A stretch of DNA of 64,000 nt from Gnetum montanum (lineage: Eukaryota > Streptophyta > Gnetopsida > Gnetales > Gnetaceae): the NCBI GenBank assembly GCA_015680685.1, contig MNCI01033431.1, forward strand, positions 12,144-76,143, written 5' to 3'. Both the position numbers and the translations under genes were made by a program. How positions within the stretch are numbered: the first letter of the stretch is position 1; each line of letters begins with the position of its first letter. Below are positions 9,237 to 21,242 of this stretch, in pieces. Under the pieces are notes generated by a model. The model searched no databases. It was not told the DNA's origin and was given only the letters and a program-made list of their open reading frames with translations.

Positions 9237-12200
9237 ATGTCTTCTTCTTCTCGCAAGCATAAAGATACCAAACCACTGGTCCCACAAGAATGCAATGTGG
9301 TATACACTCATCTAGATTAGTTTGTGCTGAATTTCACCTTCATCCTACATCAGGATGAATAGATGAGATGGCATGATATGAAGGGCAACATTTTCTTGTC
9401 TCCTGATCAATCTATGCCTGGGATGCTGTTTAAAACTCTTAAGAAGTTGGGCATCTCAGATCTTCATGAAGAATACATTGTGGATGAATATGACACTCAA
9501 AATTACTATCCCACTAAAACACAATGCAAGAGAGATCAACGTCATGAGAAACTCCATGAAGATACAAAGGGGAAACATTACACCAATCCCTTGTTCCTAC
9601 TAACTCAAGATAACATTGAGGATCCTCCTACTGAAGATTCTCAATATGAAGATTCTCCACCCCTTGATACTAGTGACGAGGGTGTGAATCTAAACCTATG
9701 ATCCACTATCCATAAATTAGGTTTAGGAAAAAGTAACAACCAAGGTAGGGAATCAAGTAAACATTGCAACAACAAGGGATTTAAGAATGGAGATCGTAAT
9801 AAACATAAGAGTGGTGGTGGACACTGTGGTGGCGATGGCGGTCCACCTTCCTCTTCATCCTCTTCATCCGATTTTGAACATTCCTTTTCATCTAATGGTT
9901 CTCATAGAAGCCATTATCGAAACAACCATGATGAAGGTGATCGCTGATATAACAATGACCATGAAGGCCATCAAAACTGAAGGGGTGGCTGAAACCATCA
10001 TTGGCGTCATCAATGCAGCATGCTGATGAACCTCTATTAGCAACTCAAGTATGCTCAACATTGTGGTGGTAGTGAAAATCCCAACCAAGTATTTGAAGGA
10101 TAGTCAGATCAAGTGCCTAGACATGAACAATATCCCAAGATTTGAAGGGGAATATAAATATGATTCCCAAACACATCTGCAAGCTTTTCAAGATGCTTTT
10201 TCCTTACAAAACATAGAGAATGAGTGGCAGAAACTCAAACTTTTCCCAAGGACACTCAATAAGGAAGCTAAAAGTTGGTACCGGTCCTTAGAACCAGAAT
10301 CTATCCACAAATGGAGTACCATGTTAGAACTATTCAATAAAAAATATTAGACATACTTCAAAGTTTCTAATTTGAGAAGGCAAATCCAAGGCTAGAAATA
10401 GGGAGCACATGAACCCTTAGATGCTACCATGGGTCGATATTATTCACTCTAACACCAATACCCTACCCATGGTTATTGTTAGAGAGAACAACTTCATCAT
10501 ATCATAGATGGGCTTAGAGAAAAAACTAGAAGAACCCTTCAAATGTATGCCCAAGGAAGATTGTTTGAACTGATAGCCCATCAAATCCATAGGCTAATTG
10601 AGTAGGTAGCAAAAGAAGAAGATGAGCTACGAAAGAGGGAAACTGCTAAATAGTATAATAGGGACCCATCCATCAAAAAATGAGAAGTCTAATTTTGTGA
10701 TGAGGAGGAATCACCACTTGATGAAGTGGTGAATAGAAAGACTTTACCTATTCAAAAGTCTATTTATGACATTTCAGCCAAGGTTGACAAGTTATGGGAC
10801 TCTTTGGATGAAAATTTTCAAACTGCTTTGAAGATTGCTGAGGAATCCAAAGAGTAAAATTGTAGGAGGCAAAAAGAAGCTGAACATGCCTACCAAAGAG
10901 GTAAGGTCAAAGCTACTACAATAAAGGAAGTTATGGAGTCTAACTCTAACGATGAAACTGAATGTGACATATGTCAATATGAACATCCCAAGGGATGTTG
11001 CCCTATGATGTTACACTTACAAGAGTCTAGAGTGTACACATTGAATCCTCACCTAGCATGTAGGAAAGCTCCTAAAAGATTTCCTTGCCCTTAAGGTAGA
11101 CCAAGGCAATTCCACCAGCAACAACAAGCTTACTACCCAAGTGGAACTCTTCCACAACCTTATGAACAATACCAATAGTGGTACCAACCACAATCATGGG
11201 GAATGCCACTGCCATGACAGTAGTACTCTTATAGGTAACCAAATCCATATAGGTACTATGTTCAGTAGCCCATCTCCCCTACAAGCTCTACAAGTCATAC
11301 ATCATTCCAGCATCACTATTACCCTCTAGAGTATCATCAAACACATTCACCATCTATTTGAGGGAAAAACCCATATTCATATCGTTATCATCCTTCACAT
11401 CTCTTTAAACCTACACCTCCACCTTCAACCCAATTACCTCTTGCTCCATCTATATAGGGTGAGATTCCTCCATAGCAGCAACAATGAAATGCTACATGGG
11501 CTATACACTTACAACTAGTTTTTGAACCAAGTGGTCTAGATAATCGACCAAGGAAAAGGCCTTCCTTCCAATCCAGCAGTCCTCTCTAGCCCTCACAACC
11601 TACTTCGACATATCATCCTACATCTCCATCACCCTCATCCTCTACATGAAATACCTTTGAGTGCCCTTCAAACCAAGTGCCCCCTAGGATCCACACTATA
11701 ATGCTAACCCATGCTATTTCTGACTAGATCAAGGCTAGCAATCTTCCTATGAAAAGATCTGATCTAGGAAGTCCACTCATCTATTTATAGATAGCTAGAC
11801 ATGAGCCATGCAAGGATCATCTTGACTCTAGTTCTAGAGTTAATCTCATCCCCCATGACATGTACAAGGCCTGGAACCTACCACCTTTCAAGAAGAACAA
11901 CATTCATCTAGAATTAGCAGATCAGTCAATTACTACCCCTCTAGGATTAGTAGAGGACATTGTGACCACAGTTTGTGGGTGGTCCTATCTTGCTGATTTT
12001 CTAGTGATCAAGCTGGACAAGTGCAAAAGTGACTTCCCAATCATCATGTGAAGGGCTTAGTTAAGCACAGTCGACGCATGAATGAGTATAATGGATCTAT
12101 CTCTCAAAATATCTAAGGAAAATTAGTTAGAAAAGATTGAGAAGAAGCGTATTCCATGCATCGTGTACAGCGATAACGGGTGCAATTACGTGCAAAAGAT

Positions 12201-12612
12201 TTGGTCCATCAAGAGCACATAGATTAAGGCATGTAATCAGTGTGCACAAGAACTTAACATTCAAAGGTGTCTGTATGAAGCAGCCACAAAGCAGGAGGGC
12301 ACCTAGTGGTTGATGGTTGATTCAGATAGCAGCACAATATGCATGAAGACAACTAAGAGCTTAACATGTGCATATGTTGAAGGCATGGATAAAATTGAAC
12401 AAGTTCATTCCCAACTCTCTAATGAAGATGATGATACCTATTGGGGAGAGTTGGAAATCCCTGGTCACTTTAGGCAAGAGTCCTTAGAGCTCAAAACTTT
12501 ATTGGTTAGTATGGGGTATGAATTTTTAAAAAATGGTAAAGCAGTCATAATTAATGCCAAACTTGCTTTTGAACATAAAGAAAAGTTGTTAAAGGTGGTA
12601 AATAAATTGTAA
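9237..12612 (+). pseudogene. E1-A gag and protease, degenerate
   Basis: The frame starts at ATG 9237 (MSSSSRKH) and is broken by many stops and a few shifts. In order: an N-terminal domain (about 9300-9700, MRWHDMKGNIFLSPDQS); a His/Asp/Ser-rich basic stretch (9710-10020); the capsid core (10051-10440, LDMNNIPRFEG and WYRSLEPESI); a Lys/Glu-rich helical part; a zinc-knuckle variant near 10960-11000 (CDICQYEHPKGCC); a Pro/Gln/Tyr-rich linker; and the retropepsin region (about 11770-12060, with WSYLADFLVI and a decayed GR-A-L-STVDA motif). The catalytic Asp motif is damaged here; relatives read LLDSGSEVNLI. Gag packages RNA and protease cleaves the polyprotein. An acidic segment (12310-12612, SNEDDDTYWGELEIP) links to RT. 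Unit B carries the same gene at 32853-36245. Confidence 0.8.
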
Positions 12613-12699
12613 ATAGCCTTTGCTTAGTCATATCCAAAGCTAACAGGAACCAATCCAAGGATATGCTAGCATCACATCTACACCAACCCGACCATGAAG

Positions 12700-13248
12700 C
12701 CTAGAAGGCAGCCATAGAGGCAACTAAACCCCAAATTGAAGCAAATTATTCAGGAGGAGATAGAGCAACTTCTCAAGGTGGGGTTCATCTATCTAATCGT
12801 GGATTGTAAGCGGATTAGCCCACTCATAATTGTACTGAAAAAGGATGGTAAATGGCAGGTTTGCATCAACTTCAGGTTGTTGAATATGCAAATGTTTAAG
12901 AATCATTTTCCTTTGTCATTTGTAGATTAAGTGTTAGACACCATATCTAGGCATTGTTATTATAGTATCTTAGATGGTTATAGTGGTTATAACCAAATCC
13001 AAATTGTGACAGAAGATCAGGCCAAGAAAACATTCACAAGTCCCGGGGGAACTTTTGCATATTGTAAGATGCCATTTGGTCTATGCAATGCCCCCATAAC
13101 ATTTCAACACTTGGTCCTTAGCATCTTTCAACAAAAAATAAGTAGTGGTGTTGAAGTCTTCATGGATGACTTTTCCACTTATGGAGCTACCTTTGAGGAA
13201 GCCTTGGACCGACTTGAGCAAGTACTGAAAAGATGTGCAATGAAATGA
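12700..13248 (+). pseudogene. E1-A reverse transcriptase, Tat/Athila-like, truncated
   Basis: RT fingers and palm are readable from LKQIIQEEIEQLLKVGFI to VLKRCAMK with one internal stop at 12928-12930. Motifs in order: PLIIVLKKDGKWQVCINFRLLN, then DGYSGYNQI, then FTSPGGTFAYCKMPFGLCNAP, then VFMDDFSTYG, which contains the catalytic Asp pair (FMDD in place of YMDD). These match Ty3/gypsy RTs of the non-chromoviral Tat/Athila group. The protein ends right after the region following the Asp pair. Thumb, RNase H and integrase are absent, and both A and B copies end at the same place, so the truncation is older than the duplication. Confidence 0.85.
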
Positions 13249-15189
13249 TTTCTTTTTTCTAGTCTTGTAGTCAAACTTGCATTTAATTGTTGTTATTGTT
13301 TCATTTAATCTGGCTCACGCACATTCATCCTTGAATCTTACCTTCGCTCTTAATACTTGGTTTCCAATGCATACATCTCTATCACAAGCCCTTATATGAA
13401 TGCATTATAATCAATTATTTCGAAGCAGCAGAAATGGCAATCTCAGATCTTATGGCAAAGGCAGTGCAAGAGTAATACAAATTATTAGAACAAGAATTAG
13501 CTCTTACCATCTCCTTATAGAGATAAGGCTTTAGATCAATTTACCAAAAGAAAAGCATATTTGTAAACTATGCAAATAAAGTATAGAAAATGAAGAACAT
13601 ATCTTTTTATTTTACCCATCTTTGGCTCACATTTAAATAAACTACAATATTAATTATTGATCCTATATGCTTGGTGCATTACATCAATGATGTTTTCAAT
13701 TTTCTTCAAAAATATGTGGAGGCTTTGTAACCATTTAGTAATCCTTTGTGATTTTATGAAATTAACAAACATTTTCAATTTCTAGAAAATTGTGTTTATT
13801 TGCACCTTAACAATTGGCTTTCAATAGTATCTACATATCCACCAAATTTGGATCATTAGCATAATTGTATTAGAAAGAAGGGTACAAAATAGTGCACACA
13901 AGCAAAATGCATGAATGATTTTTTTATCATTTGAAGGAAAAAACCTTATAGCAATTTTTCATCATTTTTAGTAAAAAGTTTATTTTATTAAAAAAAATCA
14001 AATGTTGATATTTTATGGGTGGATGTAATTGATTTTGGCCTAAATATCTTTTAAAAATATATTTTTTTGAAATGAATGGTTAGGCAAACTATCCCAAAAG
14101 GATGCATTATAGCCCAATCCATTTATATAAGAAGGAACAAAATGAAGAAAAGGAGGAAAAATGATGAAACCAATACAAGAAAGCTTTGATGAATGAAGGA
14201 TTAAATGAATAATTAAATGATTTGATGAATTCTAGAAATTTTCTAAAGTCTACAAATTAAATAATCAATTGTCATCCATTCTCATAGCTTCTTCTTACCA
14301 TTCTCTATCATAACTCTCATGATTCTCTCTACTCTTTACTCACATCAACATTCTGATTACTAGTCACCATCATTAGTTTCATTCTCTCATTATCCTCTTA
14401 TTAATTTCCTAAAATATCTCATGAACTCATTAATTTGTCAATATTAAGTGGGTGAAGAGTCACTTTTAAGAGGTACCTTTTCAAGCCAAATTTAACTAAT
14501 CAAATGACATCCAATTAATTTAAAATTTTATTAATAGATAGAACCTTTCAAGAGCTTTCCAACAAGCCCAAGGTCAAGTCAAAATGCGTATTAGTGAAAA
14601 AGTTATAGCCTCTCAAAATTTGTAAAAAAAGTGTAAAACCATCTATATAGAAATCTTGCATCTTCAAGATGTGTACAAGAAGTCCCTCTTAATATCAAAA
14701 GATATATTTCAACTTTGAAGATATCTTTCCAAAGTTAGTAGACATATTTCTAAAGAGTAAGAAAATAATCAAGATCAGCTTCTGTTATACTTAAAATAAT
14801 TAAAGAATTGGAATACCAATTTCAATTTGGGACCAAATAATTAAAGAATTTGATAAATCAAGGTTGGAAACAATCTTGATAAATAAATAATTTGATAAGC
14901 CAAGGTTGAAAACATTCTTAATGATGAAGAATTCCAATAATAATGAAGAAAGTACCTCTTGTACGCATAAAAGTGGATTTGTTAAATAATTAATGCAAGA
15001 TGATAAAATATCTTCATAATAATAAAAGAAGGGACTATTAAAAATTCATAAATGATAGAGAATTACCTCCAAAATATATAAAGGAATATTTGTCAAAAAA
15101 ATTTATTGAACATGCAAAATATACTTCCATGATATCAAAAAAGGATCTCTTTAAAAATTCATGAAGCATGAAGAAATTACCATCAATAT
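13249..15189 (+). repeat. AT-rich repeat region downstream of E1-A
   Basis: No protein-coding gene is supported. The stretch matches 43680-45390 of unit B nearly throughout. It contains two recognisable blocks. Block M is about 13905-14170 (GGGTGGATGTAATTGATTTT). Block N is about 14450-14820 (AAGAGGTACCTTTTCAAGCC). A degenerate short tandem repeat follows (about 14980-15185). Blocks M and N recur at 46035-48070, so this is a dispersed or tandem non-coding repeat. E2 is inserted at its right side, and the repeat resumes at 22034-22150. Confidence 0.6.
13527..13640 (+). pseudogene. Possible zf-RVT-like zinc-binding remnant
   Basis: One frame reads LPKEKHICKLCK, a stop, then SIENEEHIFLFYP. The spacing C-x2-C followed by an acidic run and a His resembles the zinc-binding tail of LINE-type reverse transcriptases. 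The same reading exists in unit B near 43975-44060. No RT precedes it. Short and speculative. Confidence 0.25.
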
Positions 15190-15969
15190 TGATGAGCCAC
15201 AATATCGAGTACCTGATATCATCTCCTACCTTATCTTCTATAAATAAGAGGCAACACCCTTTGTTCCCAATAGTTAGACTTAGACCTTAGCCAAAATCTT
15301 GCAGTTTTACCATTCCAGAGTTAGAATAATTTCTTTGTGCCCATAGTAGGAGTCATAGAGTGAACGGATCTTTATTCGAGAAAATTGTACCTCAGCACAC
15401 ATTTGTGTATGGCAACAAAGACGAACTTTATGATAAACCTTGAAGCATATAGATTAAGTTAATTAGTAATTAATTATTGATTGAATGTTTAATTTTTCCT
15501 AGTTAATTAATCTCTCTCTCAACCTTCGATCCTCTTAGTTAACTACACTCAGTACGACCACTTCGAGCATGCGTGTAGTGCTTGGTAACCCAGTAACGAT
15601 TAGCATTTGGTAATCCCAGCAGCGTTGCACTGGTTCAGGATGTGTTTGGAAAGTGGGAACGGATACTGGTGTTAGGAACTATTAGAACTTAGTTAGTGAA
15701 TAGTTAATGAAAGTTAGTCACTTAGTTCTCTTTCCCTTTCCCTTATTAGCAGAAGACATCAAAAAGATAAAAGTTATAAAAATCATATACCTCAAGCTTA
15801 CTTAATCATACAATCATGACAATACAAGTAAGTTTGGGAAGAAAACGAATGATTAACCTTGAGTGTTCCATTAATGTGTGTAAGCACTTAGTCCTTGGAG
15901 TTCGACCCGATCGCACATGAGATGCTCGTATTCGTATGGTTGAGTGTAGGGATACCTCGCCACTCATCA
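15190..15969 (+). repeat. E2 5' LTR (family alpha)
   Basis: 780 bp, starting TGATGAGCCACAATATCG and ending CCACTCATCA. A TATAAATAA box lies at 15239-15247. The start is degraded compared with the 3' LTR; the GATATC-type repeats are partly mutated. The TGATGA/TCATCA ends are inverted repeats. Confidence 0.92.
15239..15247 (+). promoter_or_regulatory. TATA box of E2 5' LTR
   Basis: TATAAATAA followed by GAGG, at the same place relative to the LTR start as in the 3' LTR (21297-21305), the solo LTR (17423-17430) and E5. Confidence 0.65.
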
Positions 15970-15970
15970 T

Positions 15971-15990
15971 TGGTGCCATTGCCATGGACT
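15971..15990 (+). promoter_or_regulatory. E2 primer binding site, tRNA-Asp type
   Basis: TGGTGCCATTGCCATGGACT follows the 5' LTR by one base. It differs from the tRNA-Asp complement by a few substitutions. Confidence 0.75.
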
Positions 15991-16120
15991 TAGTTGTTTG
16001 TGCGTTGCGTAGAACATAGGAATAGGAAGTCATCCATATTGTTGGAACATTAGAACGAACCCTTAGGGTTAATCAAAGAAAGATAAGACAATGGTACATC
16101 ACACACCGAATAAGACAAAA

Positions 16121-19100
16121 ATGTCTTCTTCTTCACATAAGAGCATTTCATTGCCTAGGACTAACACAAGAGACAGTCGGTGACATCATACACGTAACCA
16201 AGATCCACCAGTTCCTCAATAGTTTTGGGTGGTATATACTCATCACGATGAGTATGTACTTGATTTCACGTTTATTCTCCACCAAGATGAACAACTACGT
16301 TGGAGAGACTTGGAGGGTAACATAGTGTTACCTCCAGACCGATCAGTCCCCAACATGCTCCTTCGTGCTCTCACACGAATAGGCATGTCGCTTTTATATG
16401 CGGAATACATTGCATGTGTTCATGACATAAGGGACTATCATCCCACAGAAGTGCAACATCAAAGGGACTTGCAACAGCAGAGTTACCACACATCCTTGAA
16501 GGGTAAATGACCCCATAATGCTCCGCACGTCTTGAGTGAAATTGAGGGTGGTGAACTTGCCTCAACAGGTTCCCCACAAAATGATGTTCCCCCTCCTAAC
16601 GATGGTTAGGAGGTGGTGTATCAGAACCTCCACTCCACTATTCACAACCTTGGTTCTGATACCGACAAACACGAAGTGTTCAACGAGGGAACACGAACAC
16701 ACGATAAGGGTGGATGTTCTGATCGTGATCACGATCAAGGCCAAGACCACCAAAGAGAAGGTAGGAAACACCATCATGGTGATGGTTCTCCTTCTTCTTC
16801 ACCTTCATTGTCACACTCACCCTCTCTTTCAGTGTCTGGACGTAGTCATAAGGAAGCCTATCATGAGGATAAAGGAAAACAAAGTCAAAAACATCGACAA
16901 GATAGTCGAGAACGAGGACGAGGAAACTCTAGGAAATCAAGGCATAGAAGAAGGGAGATTAGGGAACTGCATAGACACCATAGACGCTATGAACGAGATG
17001 ATAACAAAGAACCCCTAGTCACAACTAGAAGCATGCTAGATATAATGGAGGCCATAAGAGTTCCAACAAGGCACCAAAAGAATAGTAGGATCAAGAGGTT
17101 AGACATGAATAACATCCCATGATTTGAAGGGGGATACAACACTGATCCTCAAAATCATTTACAAGCATTCCATGATGCATGTGCCTTGCAAAACATAGAG
17201 AATGAATGGAAAAAACTAAAGTTTTTCCCAAGCACACTAGTGAAAGAAGCGGAAAGTTGGTACCAATCCTTAGAACCAAAATCGATTCGGAGGTGGAGTA
17301 CAATGTTAGAACTATTTAATGATGATGGGATGTGATATCTCATGGGCCGTGATATTGCATCCATGATATCGTGTTGGCCCCTACGATATCGTGTACGTAA
17401 TATTGCAGCCCATCGTCTTTTCTATAAATAAGAGGTAGCTTTTCCTTGTTTCCACATCTAGATCTAGACCCTTAACTAAACTCTGGCAGTTTTACCGTTC
17501 TAGAGATAGAATAATTTCCATGTGCCCATAGTAGGAGTCTCAAAGTGAATGGATCTTTATTCGAGCAAATTGTACCTAAGCACACATTTGTGTACGAAAA
17601 TAAAGATGAACTTTTTGATAAGCCCTGCAGTGCTTGGACGAAGCTAATTAGGATTTAATTAATGTTAAATGCTTAATTGCTTTCTTAGATAATTAATCTC
17701 TCTCAACCCTCAACTCCTAGTTAAGTGCATTCAGTATGACTGCTTCGAGCACGTGTGCTACGCTTGGTAACCTAGTAATGAATAGCGTTTAGTAATCCCA
17801 GTAGCGTTGCACTGGTTCAGGGTGTGTACGACAAGTGGAAATAGATACTGATGCTAGGATAATTAAAGATTAGATAGTGAAAGTTAGTTACTTAGTCTCT
17901 TCACCCTTTCCCCTCTTAGCATAGGCGATAAAAAGATAAAAGACATAAAAATCATATACCGTAGACTTACTTAACCATATAACCATGACAATACGAGTAA
18001 GTCTGGGAAGATAATGATTGATTAACCTCAAGTGTTCCATTAGGGTGCGTAAGCACTTAGTCCTTGGAGTTTGACCGGATCGCGCGTGTAACACTCATAT
18101 TCGTATGGTTAAGTGTAGGGGTACATTGCCACTCATCAAATGATAAGTACCAAATGTACTCCCGAGTGTCTAACCTATGAAAGAAAATCCAAGGATGGAA
18201 GAAAGGAAATTATGAACCCTTGGATGCTGCCATGGGCTGCTATTATGAACTATTACATCATTGTCCTAGCCATGGTTACTCGCAGCAGGATCAACTACAC
18301 CATCTCATGGATGGACTTAGGCATGAAACAAGAAGAACCCTTGGAACATATGCCCAAGGAAGATTATCAGAGCTTAGGTCTCATCAAATTCATAGATTTC
18401 TAGAGCAAGTCGCCAAAGAAGAAGGTGAGCTACGAAAGAGAGAAAGTGCAGAAGAGTACAACCACGATCCTTCCCTCTAAAAAAGGAGAGTGAGATTCTG
18501 TGAGGAGGAAGAAGAGTCACCACTCGAAGAGATGGTGAATAGGAAAACCTTCCTACTCCAAAAATTAACAACAAAAGTATTGGCAAAGGTAGACCAAATG
18601 TGGGACTCCTTGGATAGTAGGTTTGAAACTATTCCTAAAATTGTAGAGGAGTCTAAGGAGTGAGGTAGTGACTATGACAAAAAGAAAAAGTGAGAAGTGG
18701 ACAATGCACGTAACAAGGGTAAGGGAGAAATGGCCATCACTGAAGAGGTTGTGGATTCAGACATGGAAAATGACAATGGATGTGAGATATGCCAAAACTA
18801 CCATCCTAAGGTATGTTGCCCAGTGATCTCACATCTACAAGAGTCTAGGGTGTATGCACTCAACCCACAACTTAATAAATGGCAAGCACCCCGATGATTA
18901 CCTTATCCCCAAGGTAACCCAAGGTAGTTCCACCAATCGTCAACATATTATCCAAGTGGAACTCCACCACAACCCATTGAGTAACATCAATAGTGGCAAT
19001 ACCCACAGTCATGGGGATGCCACCACCAAGGCAACAATACCCCTATCAGCAACTGGATCCATATGGCTACTACATGCAGCATCCAATCTCTCCACGTGGC

Positions 19101-20200
19101 TGTGTTGGTCACGTTACACCACAACATCACTACCAAGCCTGGGAGTATTATAGGACTCCATCTCCTAGGGGAGATAACCCACAAACATACCATCCTCCAA
19201 ATCCATCTACAACTCTCACACTGATAGCTCCATTACCACCTGCTCCAGCAATGCAAGGGGAAATCCCTACTCAACCACAGCAATGCAATGCCACGAGGGC
19301 TATGAAATCTCAACCTGCAGTTGGTTCTGACAACCTTATGAAGAAAAGACCTTTCTTTAGAACCAATATTCCAACCAAGCCCTCACAACCACAAGAGGTT
19401 GAACCTCTAAATGCCTCTCCATCAAATAAGGCTTTAGAGTTCCCTTCAAACCAAACACTGAGCTCAACGCATACGGTTATGTTAACACATGTCGTTACTA
19501 ACTAGATTAAGGTGGGACACCTTCCTAGGAAATTCTTTGATCCTGAAAGCCCTCTAATCTATCTCCAAGTCACTGGGAATGAACCATGTAAAGTTCTTCT
19601 GGACTCAGGTTCTGAAGTCAATTTAATATTACAAGAGATGTACAAAGCTTGGAACCTGCCTCCATTAAGGAAGAGCAATATTTGCCTAGAGCTGGTCGAC
19701 TAGTCCATCACTATTCCCTTGGGACTAGTGGAGGACATCGTTGCCACCGTGTGTGGGTGGTCGTACCCAGCTGATTTCCTAGTGATACAAGTAAACAATG
19801 GTAAAGGGGACTTCCCAATAATAATGGAAAGGGTATGACTAAGTACTGTAGATGCATGCCTAGGAATCCGTGATCTTTCCCTGGAGATATCTAAGAAGAA
19901 CACTTTTGGAAATATTGAAAAGAAGAAGGTTCCATGCATCACATATAGTGATACAAGGTGCCATTATGTGCAGAGATAAGGGGTTGAGCAAAGTTTAGCA
20001 TTGCTTGCATGCAATCGGTGTGCACAAGACATTAACCCATAAAAGTGCCTATATGCAGCAGCCATAAGACAAAGAGACACCTAGTGGCTGATAGCTAATT
20101 AGGAGAGAAACTTACTAATGTGCATGGAACTCACTGAGGGAATAACTTGTGCTCACGTCAAAAGCATAGATGCACTAGAGCAAGTTCGTTGGATCTCCTC
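16121..20200 (+). pseudogene. E2 gag-protease polyprotein, degenerate, split by a solo LTR
   Basis: ATG at 16121 (MSSSSHKS) opens a gag frame with scattered stops. The N-terminal domain reads YTHHDEYVLDFTFILHQDE and LEGNIVLPPDRSVPNML (to about 16510). A His/Arg/Ser/Asp-rich basic region follows (16640-17000). The capsid core follows (17095-17320, LDMNNIP, ESWYQSLEPKSIRRWST). A solo LTR then splits it in the LELFND/KYQMYS region. After 18139 come GYSQQDQLHHLMDGLRHETR, a Glu/Lys helix, a knuckle CEICQNYHPKVCC near 18785-18820, a Pro-rich linker (19000-19400) and retropepsin with active-site LLDSGSEVNLI (about 19598-19630) and a decayed MGRALLSTVDA motif near 19825. The frame fades by about 20200 with no RT. 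Confidence 0.85.
17323..18138 (+). repeat. Solo LTR inside E2 gag, with 5-bp target duplication
   Basis: 816 bp, TGATGGGATGTG to CACTCATCA, flanked by AATGA at 17318-17322 and 18139-18143. Removing it and one AATGA restores the gag order seen in E3 and E5. A TATAAATA box lies at 17423-17430 after a GATATC-rich start. It is of the same alpha family as the E2 LTRs, so E2 was hit by its own family and the newcomer was later lost by LTR-LTR recombination. Confidence 0.93.
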
Positions 20201-21242
20201 CTTCCAACTCAGTCATGGGGTAGATGGCCACCTCTACGGATCATTTTAGGCTGTACACCACCTTGTTCTTGGGACTCCATTCCATTATTTTGTTCCCATC
20301 ATTCTTTCTCCATTTTCCACCTCATTGCTGGTTGTATCAATCGTCTATATTTTGGTTGATGCATTGTTTTCTTTTTGGTAAATTTTTGTGGTTAAGACTT
20401 TAACTCTTGCTTCCGAATGAAATTTCCAAATCCTATGGACTCTTTGAATGTGGGTTTGTCAGGGCATAACAGGCATGAGCTTGCTTTGGGGAGGACCCAA
20501 CGGAATTCCTATTTGGCGCATCAGTTAACTTCTTTCCCTTAAACATTTCTACAATCAACATTTGTTTTGTTCATTCCCACTTTTGACATCCATTTTATTG
20601 GTGTTTCCAGTGTTTATTTCTCTCCATATTTCTTATTCCTTATCTTTTTCCATTCTATCGCTACCGGAGGATAGCTCTTAGTCATGGGGGTCCTGGTCCA
20701 ATTTTTTCAATTTTCTCCTAACCCCTACACCTTGGGTAGTCACTAGTGTTATATCTCTAGAATCCATATTAGCCATATCACAACTCAGCCAATGGACCTT
20801 ACACTGAGGCAAGGTATCAATTGTATTGTGACTTATCCTTGCTCATATGTGATTGTGTTGTGTGTGCAAATGGAAATCATACAACAATGGACTGGACCTG
20901 GAGGAAACACTTAGGATGGACTGGTGATGAAATGATTGTGCAAGGAACAAGATTGATGGTGCACTCATGGATGAACAATGGAAGATGTAATCTTGGCGTC
21001 AGCAGCAACACGTCTTCTCCTTTTCTCTCTATCTTCTCTCTCAGCTGCCAAATAAGGCCAGATGTCAAATGTGCATAGTTTTCATTCTTGTAGTCATGAA
21101 CACTAATGTTGCCATGTATTGTAATGTTGGTCCGTTCACATGTCACCCATATACCATTAGTGTCATTCAAGCCAATAATCCCATACCTTCCCAATATTTT
21201 GTAAGGAACTCGAGGATGATTTTTCATTCAGTCATGGGGGTA
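20201..21242 (+). other. E2 3' region without reading frame, with repeated PPT-like motifs
   Basis: About 1 kb between protease and 3' LTR has no recognisable protein. The motif AGTCATGGGG(G) occurs three times: 20211-20220, 20680-20690 and 21230-21240. The last lies immediately before the 3' LTR and is the likely polypurine tract. Parts match the equivalent regions of E3 (22155-23260) and E5 (55752-57770), but E2 has lost about 1 kb relative to E5. Confidence 0.6.
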
